Assembly: GCA_037447655.1 (NCBI GenBank)
Contig: JBBHKE010002346.1
Span: 126,001 to 190,000 of the forward strand
Direction: 5' to 3'
DNA length: 64,000 bases
Source of the DNA: Zygnema cylindricum
Taxonomy: Eukaryota; Streptophyta; Zygnematophyceae; Zygnematales; Zygnemataceae
Shown here piece by piece: positions 34,050 to 47,964 of the stretch. The translations under genes were made by a program, and so were the position numbers. Positions within the stretch are counted from its first letter, which is position 1; each line of letters begins with the position of its first letter. The notes under the pieces are model-generated. The model had not been told where the DNA came from. It worked only from the letters and a program-made list of their open reading frames with translations, and did no database searches.

Positions 34050-35275
34050 TTGGAGGTGAAAACCGAGCCGGAAATTCCACGGAAGAAAAAGTGTGCGTTT
34101 GTCGGAGAGAAAGAAAAACCCGAAGAAGGTTGGATTATTGATTCTGTTGCCTGTATGCATATGTGTAAAGAGAAGCACATGTTTAGCAAAATGAGAAAGA
34201 TCCATATGGTAGAGATAGAATATGGGGATGGGAGAATAGTGACCACTAGTTTAGTAGGATCTGTGGATCTTAAAATCTTAGTTGAAGGTAAGACATCCAT
34301 AGTCACTTTCTTGGATGTACTTTTTATCCCAGAGTTGAACAAAAATCTTATCCTTACGTCGGTCTTAGATAATAAGGGTTTTGAGACTAGTACTAAGGAA
34401 GGAGTCTTTGTTGCTAGCTATGAGAATGAAGTATATTTCACAGCTGAAAAGGGTAGCCACGGAATGTTTAAGCTGAATTTGAGTAATGGAAAGACAACGG
34501 TTTGGTATGCTGTTGTAAGTGACTTAATGATTTGGCATAAAAAATTATGGCATGTGCATCTAGATAGATTGAAAGAAATGAAGAAAATGGGAGTAGTTGA
34601 AAGAATTCATTTTGGAGATAATGAGACTTAAGATGACTGTAGTGGATGTGCTCAAGGTAAGGCCCACAGATTACCTTTCTCAAAAACCGAAACCTATAAA
34701 GGTGAAAAAGTCTTAAATCTAGTTCATACTGACATATGGGGACTGGCCAAAGTGCCATCGGTTGGAGGGAAAATATTTATGCTTATTGTTAATGATGGAG
34801 GGAAAATATTTATGCTTACTATTAATGATGACAAGTCTAGGTATTTTTGAGTCTGTTTCTTAAAATATAAATCTGAGGCACCGACATATTTTAAAGAGTA
34901 TAAAGCATGGAGTGAGAAGCTTCATGAGACACCAATAAAACAAAGTGAGGAGTGATAATGGAGGGGGAATACACGTCTAATCAGTTTGAGCATTATTTGA
35001 AAGAGGATGGGGCTTAACACCAAAAGACAATCCGAAAGAATCCGGAACAAAATGGTTTAGCCGAGAGGTTAAATCGGACACTAAGTGATAGCGCCCACAG
35101 TATGCTATCCGATAAAAAGATAAGAAAACGCTTCTGAGCGGAAGCTATGAACTGCGCTAATAACCTTAAATATAGATTCCTCACCTTGGTGGTGAAAGGT
35201 CAAACACCTTATGAAAGATGTACCTGGATAAAACCGAATATCTCCCACTTAAATTTGTTCAGAAGTTAAGTTTTT
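34050..35275 (+). pseudogene. Copia protease-integrase of C
   Basis: GWIIDSVACMHMC shows the protease loop with Gly replaced (DSVA). MIWHKKLWHVHLDRLKEM and CSGCAQGK follow with a TAA near 34629. HTDIWGLAKVPS and RSDNGGGIH-type text are broken by frameshifts. A 39-bp segment (GATGGAGGGAAAATATTTAT) is repeated at about 34760-34825. Confidence 0.7.
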
Positions 35276-37281
35276 AGTTTAAGAGGAAGAATATCTGATT
35301 GGAAGTTAGATGCAAGAGGAAAGTTGGGATACTTACTTGGATATGATGAAAATGTAACGGGATATAGATTTTATGATCTCAAGAAAGAAGATGTTATACT
35401 AGTGAAACACTTGGTAGTTATGGATGAAAGAGAGTCAATTGATCCCTTTAAATATACTAAACCGGCAAGAAATAGAGTTGAATCCGAAAGTGAGTTAGAT
35501 TCAAATTCCATAACGGAACTTCGGCTCAACCGGACATTGCAGATGAAGGGAAAATCCGATTGAGAATGACTCCCTCTTGGAGCCACAGTTTCTGGTTTAA
35601 ACTGCGGAGGAGGACAGGAAAGACCGGAATGGACTCCACAGATAAATGAGAAAGATCCAAGATGGACTCCACATATAGGGGAGATGATGAAGTCACTCAA
35701 AGAAATCCGTGTTTACCCTCTATTCGAGCATCGGATTTTGAAGGAGGAAGGAGAAGCAGGAAGAGACTTCAAGAAAGACAATTGAATAATAAGGTAAAAA
35801 AGTTGTCACATTTGAGTGAACCCTAAACTTATTCAGAAGCATTAATAGTCCGGAAAAGAGTAGATGGATGACAATTATCAACTAGGAAATGGATTCCATC
35901 ATGGAGGAAAATACATGGGAACTGGTGGACTCCCCACTGGACGAAAAGTCGATTGGATGCAAGTGTGTTTTCAAGTTAAAACTCAATCCGGATAACACTA
36001 TTGAGCGGTACAAGGCAAGATTAGTGGCCAAAGGGTTTACACAGAAGTAAGGGATCGATTATGAAGAGAGCTTTGCTCTGGTTGTTAGATTTCCCTCCAT
36101 CCAAATTTTAATTAGTTTGGCGGCAGCAGAAGACATGGAAGTGCACCAGATGGAAATTAGAACAACGTTTTTACACGGAGAACTGGAAGAAAAGATCTTC
36201 ATGCTGCAGCCTGAAAGATTTGTGGAGAAAGGAGAAGAAGTAAGGTGTGCAGATTGATAAAGTCTCTTTATGGACATAAGCAGGCTCCTCGCCAATCGAA
36301 CAAGAAACTAGACGAGTTTTTCACGAATTTGCTCGAATCAGCTCGGATCATTCTATCAATCGTTTTGAAAACGAAGAAGGTATAATTTTCATTGCAATCT
36401 ATCTTGATGATTTGCTTGTTTGAAGTAAATCAATGAAGAAGATTAATAAACTGAAAAGGGATCTAAAAAGTAGATTTGAAATGAAGGATTTGGGAGAAGC
36501 AAAGTATATTTTGGGAATATAGATGGAGAGGGATAAAGAGAAGAAAATAATTAGATTAACTCAAAAAGAGGCATTCGCAAACATGCTTGAGAAATTTCAA
36601 ATGGATAAAGCAAAAAGTAGTACGACTCTAATGGATTTAAAGAAGGAAAATGAGGGGAGTATAGAAGTGGGAGTTGTAATCTTGGACAATGAGTTAGGAG
36701 TGAAGGAAAGGAAGTTTATGAAAGATATTGCGCACAGGCAGGTTGTCGCTAGCTTGATATATTTTATGAATTGTACCCATCTTGATATAGACGAAGAGGT
36801 AGGAATATTAAGTAGTTGATTGAATGATCCTAAGAAGAAAAAATGGGAACCAACTAAGAGGGTAATGTGGTACTTGATAAGAACAAAGGATTTGTGGTTG
36901 CATTTGGGAGGGGATAACAGTGACATCACCACTTGGAGTGATGTCTGTTATGGGGATGCTTTGATGAGGAGGTGTACTTTTGGGTATGTGTTGTATGTTG
37001 GGGAAGTAGTTTTTTGTTGGAGCAGGAAGCAACAAAAGGTTGTTTCTCAGTCCACAGTGGAGGCTGAGTACATGGCCTCTTGCTCTGCTGTAAAGGAATT
37101 AATGGGGGTGAAATCCTTGCTCCAAGAGCTTAGATTTATGAAAAGTGGTGTGCAAAGTGTGTTTTGTGATAAGCAGGCTGCAAATTCTATTGTAGCCAAT
37201 CCCAAACATCATTTTAAAGCAAAACATATAGATGTCAGACTAAGATTTGTTAGGGAAAATGTTGAGAATAAGATTATATAA
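35276..37281 (+). pseudogene. Copia reverse transcriptase-RNase H of C
   Basis: Fragments [58 protein letters not shown] (YVDD as YLDD) and LGEAKYILGI, then RNase H TTWSDVCYGDALMRRC, EAEYMASCSAVKEL and HIDVRLRFVREN. There are many stops and frameshifts. Confidence 0.75.
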
Positions 37282-37409
37282 ATTGGAGTACAGACTAGAT
37301 GGGGAAATGGTAGAAAATATGATGACAAAACTTGTCCTCTCCCCAAAACTGATATTTTGCAGAAAAAAATGTGGGCTAAAAGAAAAACAAGACTAAAAAA
37401 TAGTCGGAG

Positions 37410-38326
37410 TGTTCAAATGTATTTCCTAATTGCTTGTCTAAGTCTATATAGTTGTCATAGTCACTGAGACTTAGGCAGCAATGGTTGCCTTCAAGGCAGC
37501 TGAGGAGACAAAAAACAGACAGTCTTTTGACAAAAAGATTGTGACGTGATGTTGATTTGATCCCGGGTCTTACAGTCAACGTGACTAAAAGTAATCGTCC
37601 TTCTTATTTGCCAAGTTGTAGAAGAATCGTTACGTTCATGGGGCGTGATAGCTTTTTATGCAGTACCACGACGAATAAATCATTTAACGGCACGAATGGA
37701 CGACATTGTACATAGGAATTGTTAAAATTCACAAACGCGGATTTGACCTTTCAAATTAATGTGATTGGATAGGCGTCATTCCAGCTGCCAACCTCGAATG
37801 ATATTTTGGCGGCCATTGGGGACAATGTCACGCAATGCCACGTGGCGGCATGTCATAGGCCACTGGAGAATACGAGAGGAGGAACCATGGCTCTCAAGTT
37901 GACAGGCGTCCACCAGAAGGCCATGTGGTACAATGGTCATACAGAATGTACAACAGCCAGTGTACCTTCTTGTATTGTAGAGTCTTCTCATTGGTCTAAG
38001 GTTTAGTAGTAGATAGGTGAGAGTAAAGGTTTAGGGACTTAGGGATTTTTGGGGCGCCTCTCTCTAGGTTACCTTTTGTATTTATAGTCCATATTTGGAC
38101 AGCCATAACTTACTGTTTAGGGGAGCAAGTTTAAAAACGGAGCAAATTTAAAAACTACTTTTGCATCTGACGCGAGGGAGTCGGGCCCTCACAAGGGTGT
38201 GGTTGGTCAAAACTCATGTATGACCGAGTGGTTTTTATTTGGTTCGGAAGTCAAAGGGGCAAAAACTAGGCTAAAGCTTCATATAAGTTGGACACTCTGT
38301 GGGCCAATCAAGGTTGCAGAGTTACA
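37410..38326 (+). repeat. 3' LTR of C
   Basis: 917 bp, TGTTCAAATGTATTTCC to AGAGTTACA. Confidence 0.85.
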
Positions 38327-39835
38327 ACTACACATAACTAAACCAAACTAAACCGAAATACATTAAAAACCAGTGATTTACAGCAAACTAAACCAAACTA
38401 GATTGAACTACACCAAACTAAACGACACTAAACTGAACTTTACTAGACTTCACTGAACTCAATTGGACTCAACCAAAATACACTAAACTATATTGAACTA
38501 CAACGCACTAAAGTGCTACACCAGACTACACCAAACTAAATTGAACTCAACCAAACTACAAGGAACTACACCGGACAACAGTGAACAATACTGAACTATA
38601 CCGGATTAAACCGAACTAAATGAACTACACGAAACTACACTAAACAACCCTGAACTAAATCGAACTAAAGTATTGTAAACCGAACTACATTAAACTACAC
38701 CAAACTAAATGGGAATAAACCAAACTTCACCAAACTACACCGAACTACGCCAAACGAAACGGATCTACACCTAAATACACCGAACTAAAACGAACTACAC
38801 CACTCTACACCGAACTACACCAAATAATAACGAACTACACCAAATAATAACGAACTACACGCAACTTAACCATACAAAATATAACTACACATAATTAAAC
38901 CAAATAAAACATAGCTAGAATAACGTATGTCGCACTACACTTGACAACACCGAACAAAACAGAACTATACCAAACTAAACCCAAATCACCAAACTAAACT
39001 GAACTACACCCAACTACACCCAACTACATTGAATGACACAAAATTACATCCAGCTACACCAAACTAGGTCGAACTAAATTGAACGACACTGAATTAGGCC
39101 GAACTAAACAAAACTACACCGAATTACACCTAATTAAGCTGAACAAAACCAAACTTAACCAAATTAAACTTAAGTATACGAGACTAAACTAAACAACATG
39201 GAATTACACAAAATTAAACCAAACAAAACCTAACTAAACCCAACTACGTCAAACAAAAACGAACAACACCGAACTAAACCCAATTACACCAGATTACACC
39301 AATCTAAACCCAACTATACTAAACAAGACTGAACAAAATTTAACTAAGCCAAAATACAACGACCTCAACCCAAATGAACTGAACTACGCCTAACCAACCC
39401 AAAAGACACCAAACTACATGGAAGTACACCGAACTACACCAAAAAAGACCAAACTATAATGAAATTTTCCCAACGACAGTGAACAAAACCTAATTCCATC
39501 GAACTACACCAAACTAGGTAGAACCACACTGAACTAAACTCAATTATACCAACTAAACTCAACTATAACGAACTTCTCCAAAAGAAACCGAACTACACTA
39601 AACCACATCCAATAAAACAAATTTACACTCTACTAGACCGAACTAAATCAAACTACACGTGACAACAATGAACTACACAAAAGTACACCAAACTACAACA
39701 GACTTCACCGAACAAAATTGATATACGCCAAAATTTACCGATTTCAATTGAACAATCTTTTAATAAACCAAACAAAACCCAACTAGACTGAACTACAACA
39801 AATTAAAACCCAACTACTCCGATGTAAACAAAATT
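38327..39835. repeat. Degenerate 10-bp repeat field, right part
   Basis: About 1.5 kb of the same decamer family (CTACACCGAA, CTAAACCAAA and relatives). Phase and units vary, as expected of an old array. Few long frames cross it. Confidence 0.85.
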
Positions 39836-39949
39836 TTGAAAAGTGTTTTCGAGAGGGATTTGGGAGTCACTGCAACAAGAGCACACACATTATGTTATCA
39901 GGCTTACCATGCCCCCCGTTTGTAATTCTGTGATCGATGGCACTTTGGC

Positions 39950-40620
39950 CGGTCCCCATATGTCAATATGAACTAGATCTATGACTTTTTCTTTTTTATA
40001 GGTTGAGGTTTTTAGGAAAGGTAATATGTTGGCCTAACCTTGAGCACATCCACTACAGTCATCCAAGGTCTCATTATCTCCAAAATGAATTCCCTCAACT
40101 ACTCCCATTTTCTTCATTTATTTCAATTTATCTAGATGAACATGGGCTAATCATTTATGCCAAATCATCAAGTCACTTACAACGGCATAGTAACCCTCTT
40201 CTTTCCATTACACAAATTCAACCTAAAGATTCCGTGGCTACCATTTTCAGTTGTGAAATATACTTCTTCCTTATAGCTAGCAACTAAGATTCTTTTCGTA
40301 GTACTAGTCTCAAAACCCTTATCGTCTAAGACCGACGTAAAGTTAAATTTTTTGTTCAACTCTGGAATAAAAAGTACATCACAGAAAGTGACTATGGATG
40401 TCTTACCTTCAACTAAGACTTTCAAATCCATAGATCGCACTAAACTAGTGGTCACTATTCTCCCATCCCCATACTCTATCTCTACCATAAGGATATTACT
40501 CATTTTGGTAAACATTTGCTTCTCTCTACACATATACATAGAGGCACCAGAATTAAAGATCCAACCTTCTTCAGGTTTTTCTTACACCCTCCCTAAAGGC
40601 ACACTTTTGCTTGCTTGGAA
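39950..40620 (-). pseudogene. Copia protease and integrase start of F
   Basis: MYMCREKQMFTKM follows the protease loop. Later parts match the GAG-pre-integrase of C (LDxLKEMKKMGVVE, CSGCAQG) with stops. Confidence 0.65.
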
Positions 40621-40642
40621 TCTCCGGCTCGGTTTTGACATC

Positions 40643-41700
40643 CTACTCCTCGTTGACGAGAAGTTTGCCATTATCGTCATCGGAATGCTCTCTCGATACT
40701 TCTGTTGCCACAAGTGCCTTCTTCTTTCCTCCGGCTGATCCACCAAACTTCCTCTGTTTAAGCCTCGACTCCGTCAATCTAGTACACTCGGCCATGTAAT
40801 GCCTCGGCTTCTTACAAAAATTACAAAGCCCCTTTGGGGGCCTAGATCTGGAGTCATTTGATTGCTTTCCTCTCCCACCTACTCCAAAGTTTCCATAAGG
40901 TTTCTTAGAATCCTCATTCCTCCAGTTAGTTCTAGCTGCCAAGGCTTGGCCATTCTTTCCTCCTCTCTGGATCTCAATGGTATTTTCCCGGACCAAGATC
41001 ATTTTAACCACAAAATCCGAAGTCCATCCATTATCCAGCAAGTTTTGTGCCCTCTTCATAATGTTCTCATACTCATGTGGTAATTTCATTAGCAAAATGT
41101 TTCCCTTTTCTTTCTCGATATCACGCATTTCGACACTCTTTAACTCCATAAATAGTCCGAACAAGTCATTACAAAAGTTAAGCATCTTTCCCCAGTTGTA
41201 AACATATGCTTACACCTTTTGATCTGCCAGCTTATGCTTCTCAATAATACCACTCCTCTCAATATTTACAAGAGCCTCACATAGCTCAGCCTCCTTCTTC
41301 AAATTTAGGTGAGGTGTGGAAACTTCTTGAGTGAGACGCTCGAGATTAAAATGAGTTGCCACTATGTTGTTGAAGTCCTAAATTTCGGTATCATTGGCCT
41401 CGATTTTATAAACCGCCCCTACTGGTACCGTTCCAGTAGCTATCGGTGTGAGTTTCTCCTCCCACTTCTCCTTCTACTTTTCCAACATTATGCTTTCTCC
41501 ATCAGTTTCTACCTCTTCTTCCTCTACAGATCCTCGTGTGAATAGAGGTCCTTCAAAGCCAAGTGGAACTCCCAACTTTGCAACCGGCCACCGCACAGGA
41601 CCACTAAAAATGCCCCAAAGCCTTTTCTCAAAAATTGCACCCCTTATCATGGTTTCACAGTGTATGAACCCCGTTCCGTTGAAATTGGGCACCATTGAGG
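40643..41700 (-). pseudogene. Copia gag of F
   Basis: The N-terminal part VPNFNGTGFIHCETM (41474-41695) and a 180-codon frame (40643-41185) with MLNFCNDLFGLFMELKSV, ILVRENTIEIQRGGK and an intact zinc knuckle CNFCKKPRHYMAEC. The gag start codon in the primer-binding site is lost (ATG to AGG). Confidence 0.75.
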
Positions 41701-41714
41701 GTGGGCCCCTAACA

Positions 41715-42662
41715 TGTTATTCTGTGACCTCCATTGGCCCACTGAATGTCCAACTTATATGAAGCCTCTAATATAATATTTGCCCGTTTAAATTTCCCAC
41801 TGAATAAGTGCCACCCTGGCACGCAAATATCCTGATTTACTTCATCCCTCTGAAGGCCCGACTCCCCTGAGTTTAAAGTAAAAAGAACCACTGAATTTGC
41901 TCCCTTGCGCATTAAGGTATGGCCGGCCAAAAATAGCCAATAAATACAAAAGGTATCTGAGAGAGAGGTGCCTCAGAATTGTCTAAGTCCTAATTCCCTC
42001 TCAATACTCCCTACTGCTACTATTTTCAACCAATCACAAGATTGTAAAGTACAAAAAGTACAACTGCCGCGGTACTTCTTGTACGGCCATAGTACAGCAT
42101 GGCCGTCCCACTTCTTGTACGGCCATAATACGGCATGGGCGTCCCGCTGACACCTGTAGCCGTAGTCGTTCTCCCCATAATTTCCGCTGTCCACTCATAG
42201 ATTGCCACGTGTTATCCGCCGACATAAAGCTCACAAACCGCCAAATGTCCTTTCGATGCTTCAGCTCCACTGTGAACCGTCGGATGTGAAACCGACAATT
42301 AATCAAGTCCATTTAAATTGAATGTTGTTTCATTTCGTAATCAGTGAAATTGAGTTTGTTGATTAGTAACGTCTTTGAATACAAAACACACCCAATATAT
42401 ATAACGTTTCATTAAGACCCAACGGATAAGGCGCACGGCTACGCGGTACGTTGGTCATCTTGATGTCATAGGATCAAATCCTAGTCTCGCACCCATATTT
42501 TGCAAAGACCTATGCCTCTTGCTCCCTTAGTCTGTCTTCTTAACTACTTAAGGGAGCCATGGCTTTCTTTGAGTCATAAGCGACTACAACAAGTGTGAGG
42601 ACTTAAGAAGTTTCATAAATAGATTGACAAAAGACACAAAATAGAAAGTACCTTTTTCAACA
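41715..42662 (-). repeat. 5' LTR of F
   Basis: 948 bp, sense TGTTGAAAAAGGTAC to CAGAATAACA. It carries the tRNA-like module on the plus strand (42410-42496). Confidence 0.8.
42410..42496 (+). other. Antisense tRNA-like module, F LTR
   Basis: Plus strand, antisense to F: GACCCAACGGATAAGGCGCA is close to the D-arm/A-box of an arginine- or initiator-type tRNA. TAGG-ATCAAAT-CCTA forms the T-arm. Confidence 0.5.
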
Positions 42663-43619
42663 CCGTCCCCCAACATCGCACCCCACTATCAAAATCCACC
42701 TCTCAATTGCATCAAACGATATATCTTAGTCGTTCAAAAAAGTATTATTGCGCTACTTGTGCTCTTTAACTTGTCATTGCGTCCTCGTCTTTATAGGGAA
42801 TAATTGTAACTTTGAGTTCGTTACATCATCCGTTCCTCGAATAAATACGTTTTTTGTAAAATTATATATTTTTCTTAAATCATCCAACTTAGAGCAAGAA
42901 TCACTTATAAAAGCGCTCATTTATTTTCTATCTTTTTGCGGGGAGGGCATCTTGCATGGTTTATAAACTCCTTCCCGATGTTTTTTCTCCGAGAACCCCC
43001 CCTCAAGGTTTTGATAATTTTTTTAAAGTTGCTTTTGAGATGGCTCAAGGGCACGTTCCACACCATGTTTTCCTCTTCTCTCTACGGCTCGGTTGCTAGT
43101 TGTTTCCTAGCTTGTAATGGGTGTTTGTCCTATCGTTGTTGGCAATGTGTTGTATTCCTTAGTTGCTTACGCTATGTGTATTCCACTTTAATGGGAGTTC
43201 CATGATTACTTTACACCACAGCAGTTTGGCGTTGGTAATACAGGGGGTTGAGAGGTAGTGGTTCATAGTCTTTGCGATTTTTTGGATCTCATTCCGAATT
43301 GGGTGGTCCTTTAAGTGGATGGTCTCAACGCCTCAAACTTAGGTATCTGTAATGGTATCTTCAAATAATTGAGGCTGCTCTATTGCTTATTAACCAAATT
43401 TTCCCTTTTGTTAGCGCTTTCAAATTTAGTCCCAGCCTGCTTTTCTTCCTCTTGGTGGTCCCTTTAATGATGGTGCAACCTTAGAATCTTCAACACGAAC
43501 TCGCCAAAGTGATCCTTTTGGGGTACCTCTTTTTGCAAAGGCCCACTTTGAAGCATTACGGGACTTTACTGTCGCTTTATGTAGTTATTTATGTTGTTGT
43601 CGCTTTATGTAGTTATTTA
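42663..43619 (+). pseudogene. LINE-like reverse transcriptase pseudogene, copy 1, 5' part
   Basis: Read through stops and shifts, 43209-43345 gives QQFGVGNTGG, EVVVHSLCDFLDLIPNWVVL and VDGLNA. 43491-43566 gives RTRQSDPFGVPLFAKAHFEA. These are decayed forms of the Q-G-V-G, VDxxNAF and QGDPLG blocks of a non-LTR reverse transcriptase. Nucleotide homology to copy 2 (56310-57080) is clear. The left end is cut by element F, and element E is inserted after 43619 just before the expected catalytic YADD-type box. Confidence 0.65.
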
Positions 43620-44614
43620 TGTTGTTTTATGACAACTGGTACAAGTGGAGTTGATATAGTAGATGTAGAAGTTGACATGATGAAAGCACAAGCTGACAAG
43701 TATCCTATCAAACAGTTGTTTTCTAGATAGTACAAAGTTATACCGAAAACTCCAACTCACACCAAATCAAGTACAGGCAGAGTGTACTACAAACACAAAC
43801 AATTCCCAAAATTGCAGCCCAATTGATATAGTAAACCATAAGATATACTATCTGAAAGTTTCCCAAAAACTACCTTTTAGATAACCATAGTCTAAAACAA
43901 GATACACAAATTTTTCGAAGTCATAAACTTTATACACTTTGTGAGTGTCTACTCCTCACTGTAAAATCAAGTGCCTACACTAAGAAATGTAGTAATATAC
44001 CATGATACGACAAAGTACCTAAACTGTACGTCACTGCATCCATAGTAGTTTCAAAACCCTAATTGTTACTTGTCGTAAAATAAACAGTGAAACGTTGTTT
44101 TTTAATGCGCTAAACAACAATCAAATGCTTTCCAGATATTTACAAATATAAAACCGTAAATTTAATGTTGTTGTCGCTAAGTCAGCTTTGATCACAAAAG
44201 TCCAGCCAACTATGGTCATAAAGTACAAAACACCTGAGTACGTACGGTGTGCTTTGTCACTTGTGGTCCCCACTCAAATCGCGTCCTTTGGCTCGATCCG
44301 TATCAACGATTTTTAGTTGATCTCGTACAAAACATTTCCGAGATGTTTGCTTCAGACTCTTATTCTCCGATTCTATGAATCCGCACGTTTGATGTTTAAC
44401 AAGTGTAAGTGAGCGTCGGCCCCTTTCCAAAATACATGCAAGATCCTCAAGTGCTGATGTGTGTCCATGTATAAGTACAATACACTCTATAGTCTTTTTC
44501 TACTGTAACACTTTATAAGTTAAGTATTATATCTGACTTAGAAAAAAAAATATTAAGTCATAAAGCTCCCCTCACAGCCGGATCTACTAAATACAAAACT
44601 TTCTAAATTCAATA
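43620..44614 (-). repeat. 3' LTR of E
   Basis: 995 bp, sense start TATTGAATTTAGAAAG (TG mutated to TA), next to a CTTTAGGGGAG polypurine tract at 44615-44625 (complement). Confidence 0.85.
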
Positions 44615-44633
44615 CTCCCCTAAAGATTTAGAC

Positions 44634-47600
44634 TCAGTTACTCAATTGGCCCAGTAGTTGCTCTACAAAACTGTAAATAGGGCCAAGAAGGTCCTTGGTT
44701 AACATATGTGCCACCATCTTTTTATCAGGTAAGAAACACAATTTAATGACTCTTGCAAACACTTTTTCTCGAACAAAATGAAATTTGACATCCATATGTT
44801 TACTCTTAAAGTGGTAGTTAAGATTGGTGGCAATGGGAATGGCTGCCTGATTCTCACACCAGATGACCTGAGGACAAGTTTGCATGTAGCCAAGTTCCTG
44901 CAAAAGTGACTAAACCCATAAGAGTTCCTTGAAGGCAAAACTTGTTGCCATATATTCAAATTCCATTGTAGACTGAGCAGTCACTTTTTGGAGCTTACAG
45001 CTCTATCAGCAAGTTCCATTTCTAATCTGTAAAACAAAACCACTCGTTGATTTTTGGCTAGGCATATCGCCATAGCTAGCATCGCTCCAAGTCTGCAATT
45101 TTACTTCTCCTCCTCCAATAACAAGTTTGAGGTTCCGAGTCCCTTCCAGATATCTGAGTACCCTCTTTGCAACTACTTAGTCAACCCTTTTTGTGTTCTG
45201 CAAGCTCGTAGTTAAATCACCAACAACAACTGCAATATTCGGCCTCATACAATTTATAAAATAAATTAGGCTCTTAACTACCTGCCTGTATGGTTTAGAA
45301 GCCATAAGATCCTCCTCCCCGAACTCTAAACTCGCATTGACCATAATATCGGAATGAAAATCGCTTCCCTCTATTTTTTGTCTCAACTCGATAAGAGTAA
45401 TACCTTTTACCTCCTTCATTTCGAACTTTTCTAGCATGTTTCCTACAACCTCCTTTTAGGTTAGCATGATCAGATTTTTATTCTTATCTCTCTCAACTTG
45501 AATTCCCAAGATGTACTTGGCTTTAGTGAGGTCATTTATCTCAAATAATGATTTTAAGGCTGCCTTAATGCGGTTTATTTCACTCATGGATTTGCTGATA
45601 AGTAATAAATCATTTATATACACAACAATATAAAGTATTCTATCTTCTTCTTGCATAACATACACAGAGTGATCTGAACTAATCCTTACAAAGCCTAGTC
45701 CAGTTAGAAACTCATCTAACTTCAAGTTTTATTGTTTGGAGAACTATTTTAGCCCATACAAGGATTTTAACAATTTGCACACTAATTTCTCTTTTATTTT
45801 CTCTAAATACATTTTTGGGTGCTGCATATAGATGGTTTCTTCAAGCTCCCCATGCAAAAAGGCTGTCTTGACATCCATTTGATGTATTTCCATATTTTCA
45901 ATTGCAGCAAGACTTAACAAAATCCTGACAGTTTGAAACCTCACAACGAAGAGAAAGTCTCCTCAAAATCAATCAATTTTTTCTCAATGTATCCCTTGGC
46001 CAAAAGTTTGGCCTTGTACCTTTCAATGGTGTTGTCCAGGTTCAGCTTCACCTTGAACACTTATTTGCTGCCGTTGGATTTTTTGTTTGGAGGAAGATCC
46101 ACCAACTCCCACATTTGAGCCTCTTTAATTGACTTCATTTCGTCGTTTGCCGCATCAATCCACTCGGTTATTTTAGGTGATGAGAAAGCCTCCCGAAAGG
46201 TTAGAAGTTTCTTTGAGGCCGTAGAGTAGGCAAAGTGTGAACTTGATTGCAGACGGCTATTAGAACTCTTTCCCACCGGAAATTTTGAGGTTGAAATCGA
46301 TGGAGTTCTTGCATTCCGAGTCTGTCGTGTAACTGGATCTCCTTCCCTCCGAAAATTTCGAGGTTGAAACCGATGGAGTTCTTACATTCAGAGTCTATCG
46401 TGTAACTGCCTGTGGAAGCTCTGACGGTGGCTGAGCAAGTTCAAATAGAACGAATGGAGGAGCTTAAGAATTTGAAGAAACAGGCTTTGTTACCGTAGGT
46501 CGTGGTACCTGAAAATAAGTCGTCTGTTGGGGGTCAAAAAACACATATTCCTGCACTTTGTTATGTTGCAGTTGATCTGGTACTTTGAAGAGATCTAGTG
46601 ATTCCTCTTCATATTTAATAATGATGGTCTTGGATACAATGATTTTTTGTCTGTCTAGAACAAAGACTCTGTACCCTTTTGAGTGATCATCATATCCCAT
46701 GAGAATACCCGATAATCCTTTAGGCTCCATTTTCCAGTTGTTCTAAAATGTATTTTGAATGAAGCACTTATGCCAACAACTTTGAAATGACTGACCTCAG
46801 ATTTCCTGCCTGTCAATAACTCATTTGGAGTTGTACTTATCGACCTGAACCTAATCATTTTTTTAATGTAAACCGCGCAGTTAAGAGCTTCAACCTAGAA
46901 TTTCAAATCTACATTTTTATCTGCAAGCATGGACCTAGCACTTTCTGTTATTATTTTATTTAGTCTTTATGAGACACCATTCTGTTGTGGTGTATAAAGA
47001 GCTGTCACCAGATGAGTGATGCATTCTTGAAGAAGAAATTGTTCAATTTTTTTTGATGTGTACTCCTTGCTGTTGTCGAATCTGAGCTCCAAACTTGGAA
47101 CTCCATGTAGTTTTTCCGCCCATGCTTTCTAGTGTTTGAAGTGTTCGAACACTTCACTTTTTTCTTTCATGAAAAATACCTTAGTAAATCTAAGAAATTC
47201 ATTAGTAAACGTAACCATAAATCGTACTCTTGGAGCAAATGGCACTTGATCTGGTCCGAGAACATCAGAGTGGATTTGTTGTAAAAGTTTGTCTGACTGG
47301 TGTTTTCATTCCTTGGGAAATGGTAGCTTGTGGAGTATTTCTATGGAGCAACCATCACACGTTTTAACCGACCGATATGTGAGTGACACTCCTTCTATGT
47401 TGCTAGCATTGACCATTTTTTTCAAGCTATCATAGTTTATATGTCCTAATATTTTATACCATAACGAATTTTCAAACATAACACTAGAGTATAGAACATC
47501 AGTTTCTTTAAGATTTACAATATCCATGCCGTACATTTTGCTTCCATCTCTGGTTCTTTAACTTCTACCTTTCCTAACTTGCTTACCACCTGTCTACCCC

Positions 47601-47964
47601 TTTTAAGAATGACCTTAAAACCTTTGCTTTCGACTAAAGAAATAGAAAACAAATTCTTTTTAAAATTCGGAACTTTCAAAATATTGTGAAGAGTTCTCTT
47701 AACTCACTTTCCCCCCACATCTACTAGCAAAGATACATAACCCTCAGATTTTGTTTGCACACTCATGCCAAAAGCATAGTAGATATTATTTGGAGGTGTT
47801 TCTGGCATATTTGTAAAAATTGACTTAATCCAGCACATGAAAATTGACTTGTTCCAGCACATGTGGGCTGATGTTTCGGTGTCCATGATCCTTCCACCGT
47901 CCTTCGATCCCTCCATGTCGCTATAGCAAATAGCTCTGTGTAATCATGTTGCGTGAAGCTTGGA
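44634..47964 (-). pseudogene. Copia protease-integrase-RT-RNase H of E
   Basis: In coding order: protease remnant IMDTETSAHMC (47704-47916), GAG-pre-integrase WYKILGHINYDSLKKMV with CDGC (47306-47536), integrase C-terminal GYDDHSKGYRVFVLD (46464-46730), linker (46061-46276), RT pieces [19 protein letters not shown] and [18 protein letters not shown] (45744-45944), IVVYINDLLLISKS with YVDD as YIND and KAKYILGIQVERD (45456-45725), and RNase H ending VIWCENQAAIPIA and KHMDVKFHFVREKV (44634-44903). It is broken by many stops. Confidence 0.75.

Larger units (their letters stand above)
30811..38326 (+). mobile_element. Copia element C, degenerate
   Basis: Lies within the decamer field. LTRs are 30811-31755 and 37410-38326, with a related internal region full of stops. 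A reversed solo LTR (31824-32991) interrupts gag. Flanks are AGAAC and ACTAC, at best a decayed target duplication. Confidence 0.8.
39841..42662 (-). mobile_element. Copia element F, truncated
   Basis: Minus-strand element with one LTR (41715-42662), a decayed primer-binding site (41700-41714), gag and the start of pol. Coding ends near the integrase GLAKVPS segment around 39950. The rest of pol and the other LTR are missing. Confidence 0.75.
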
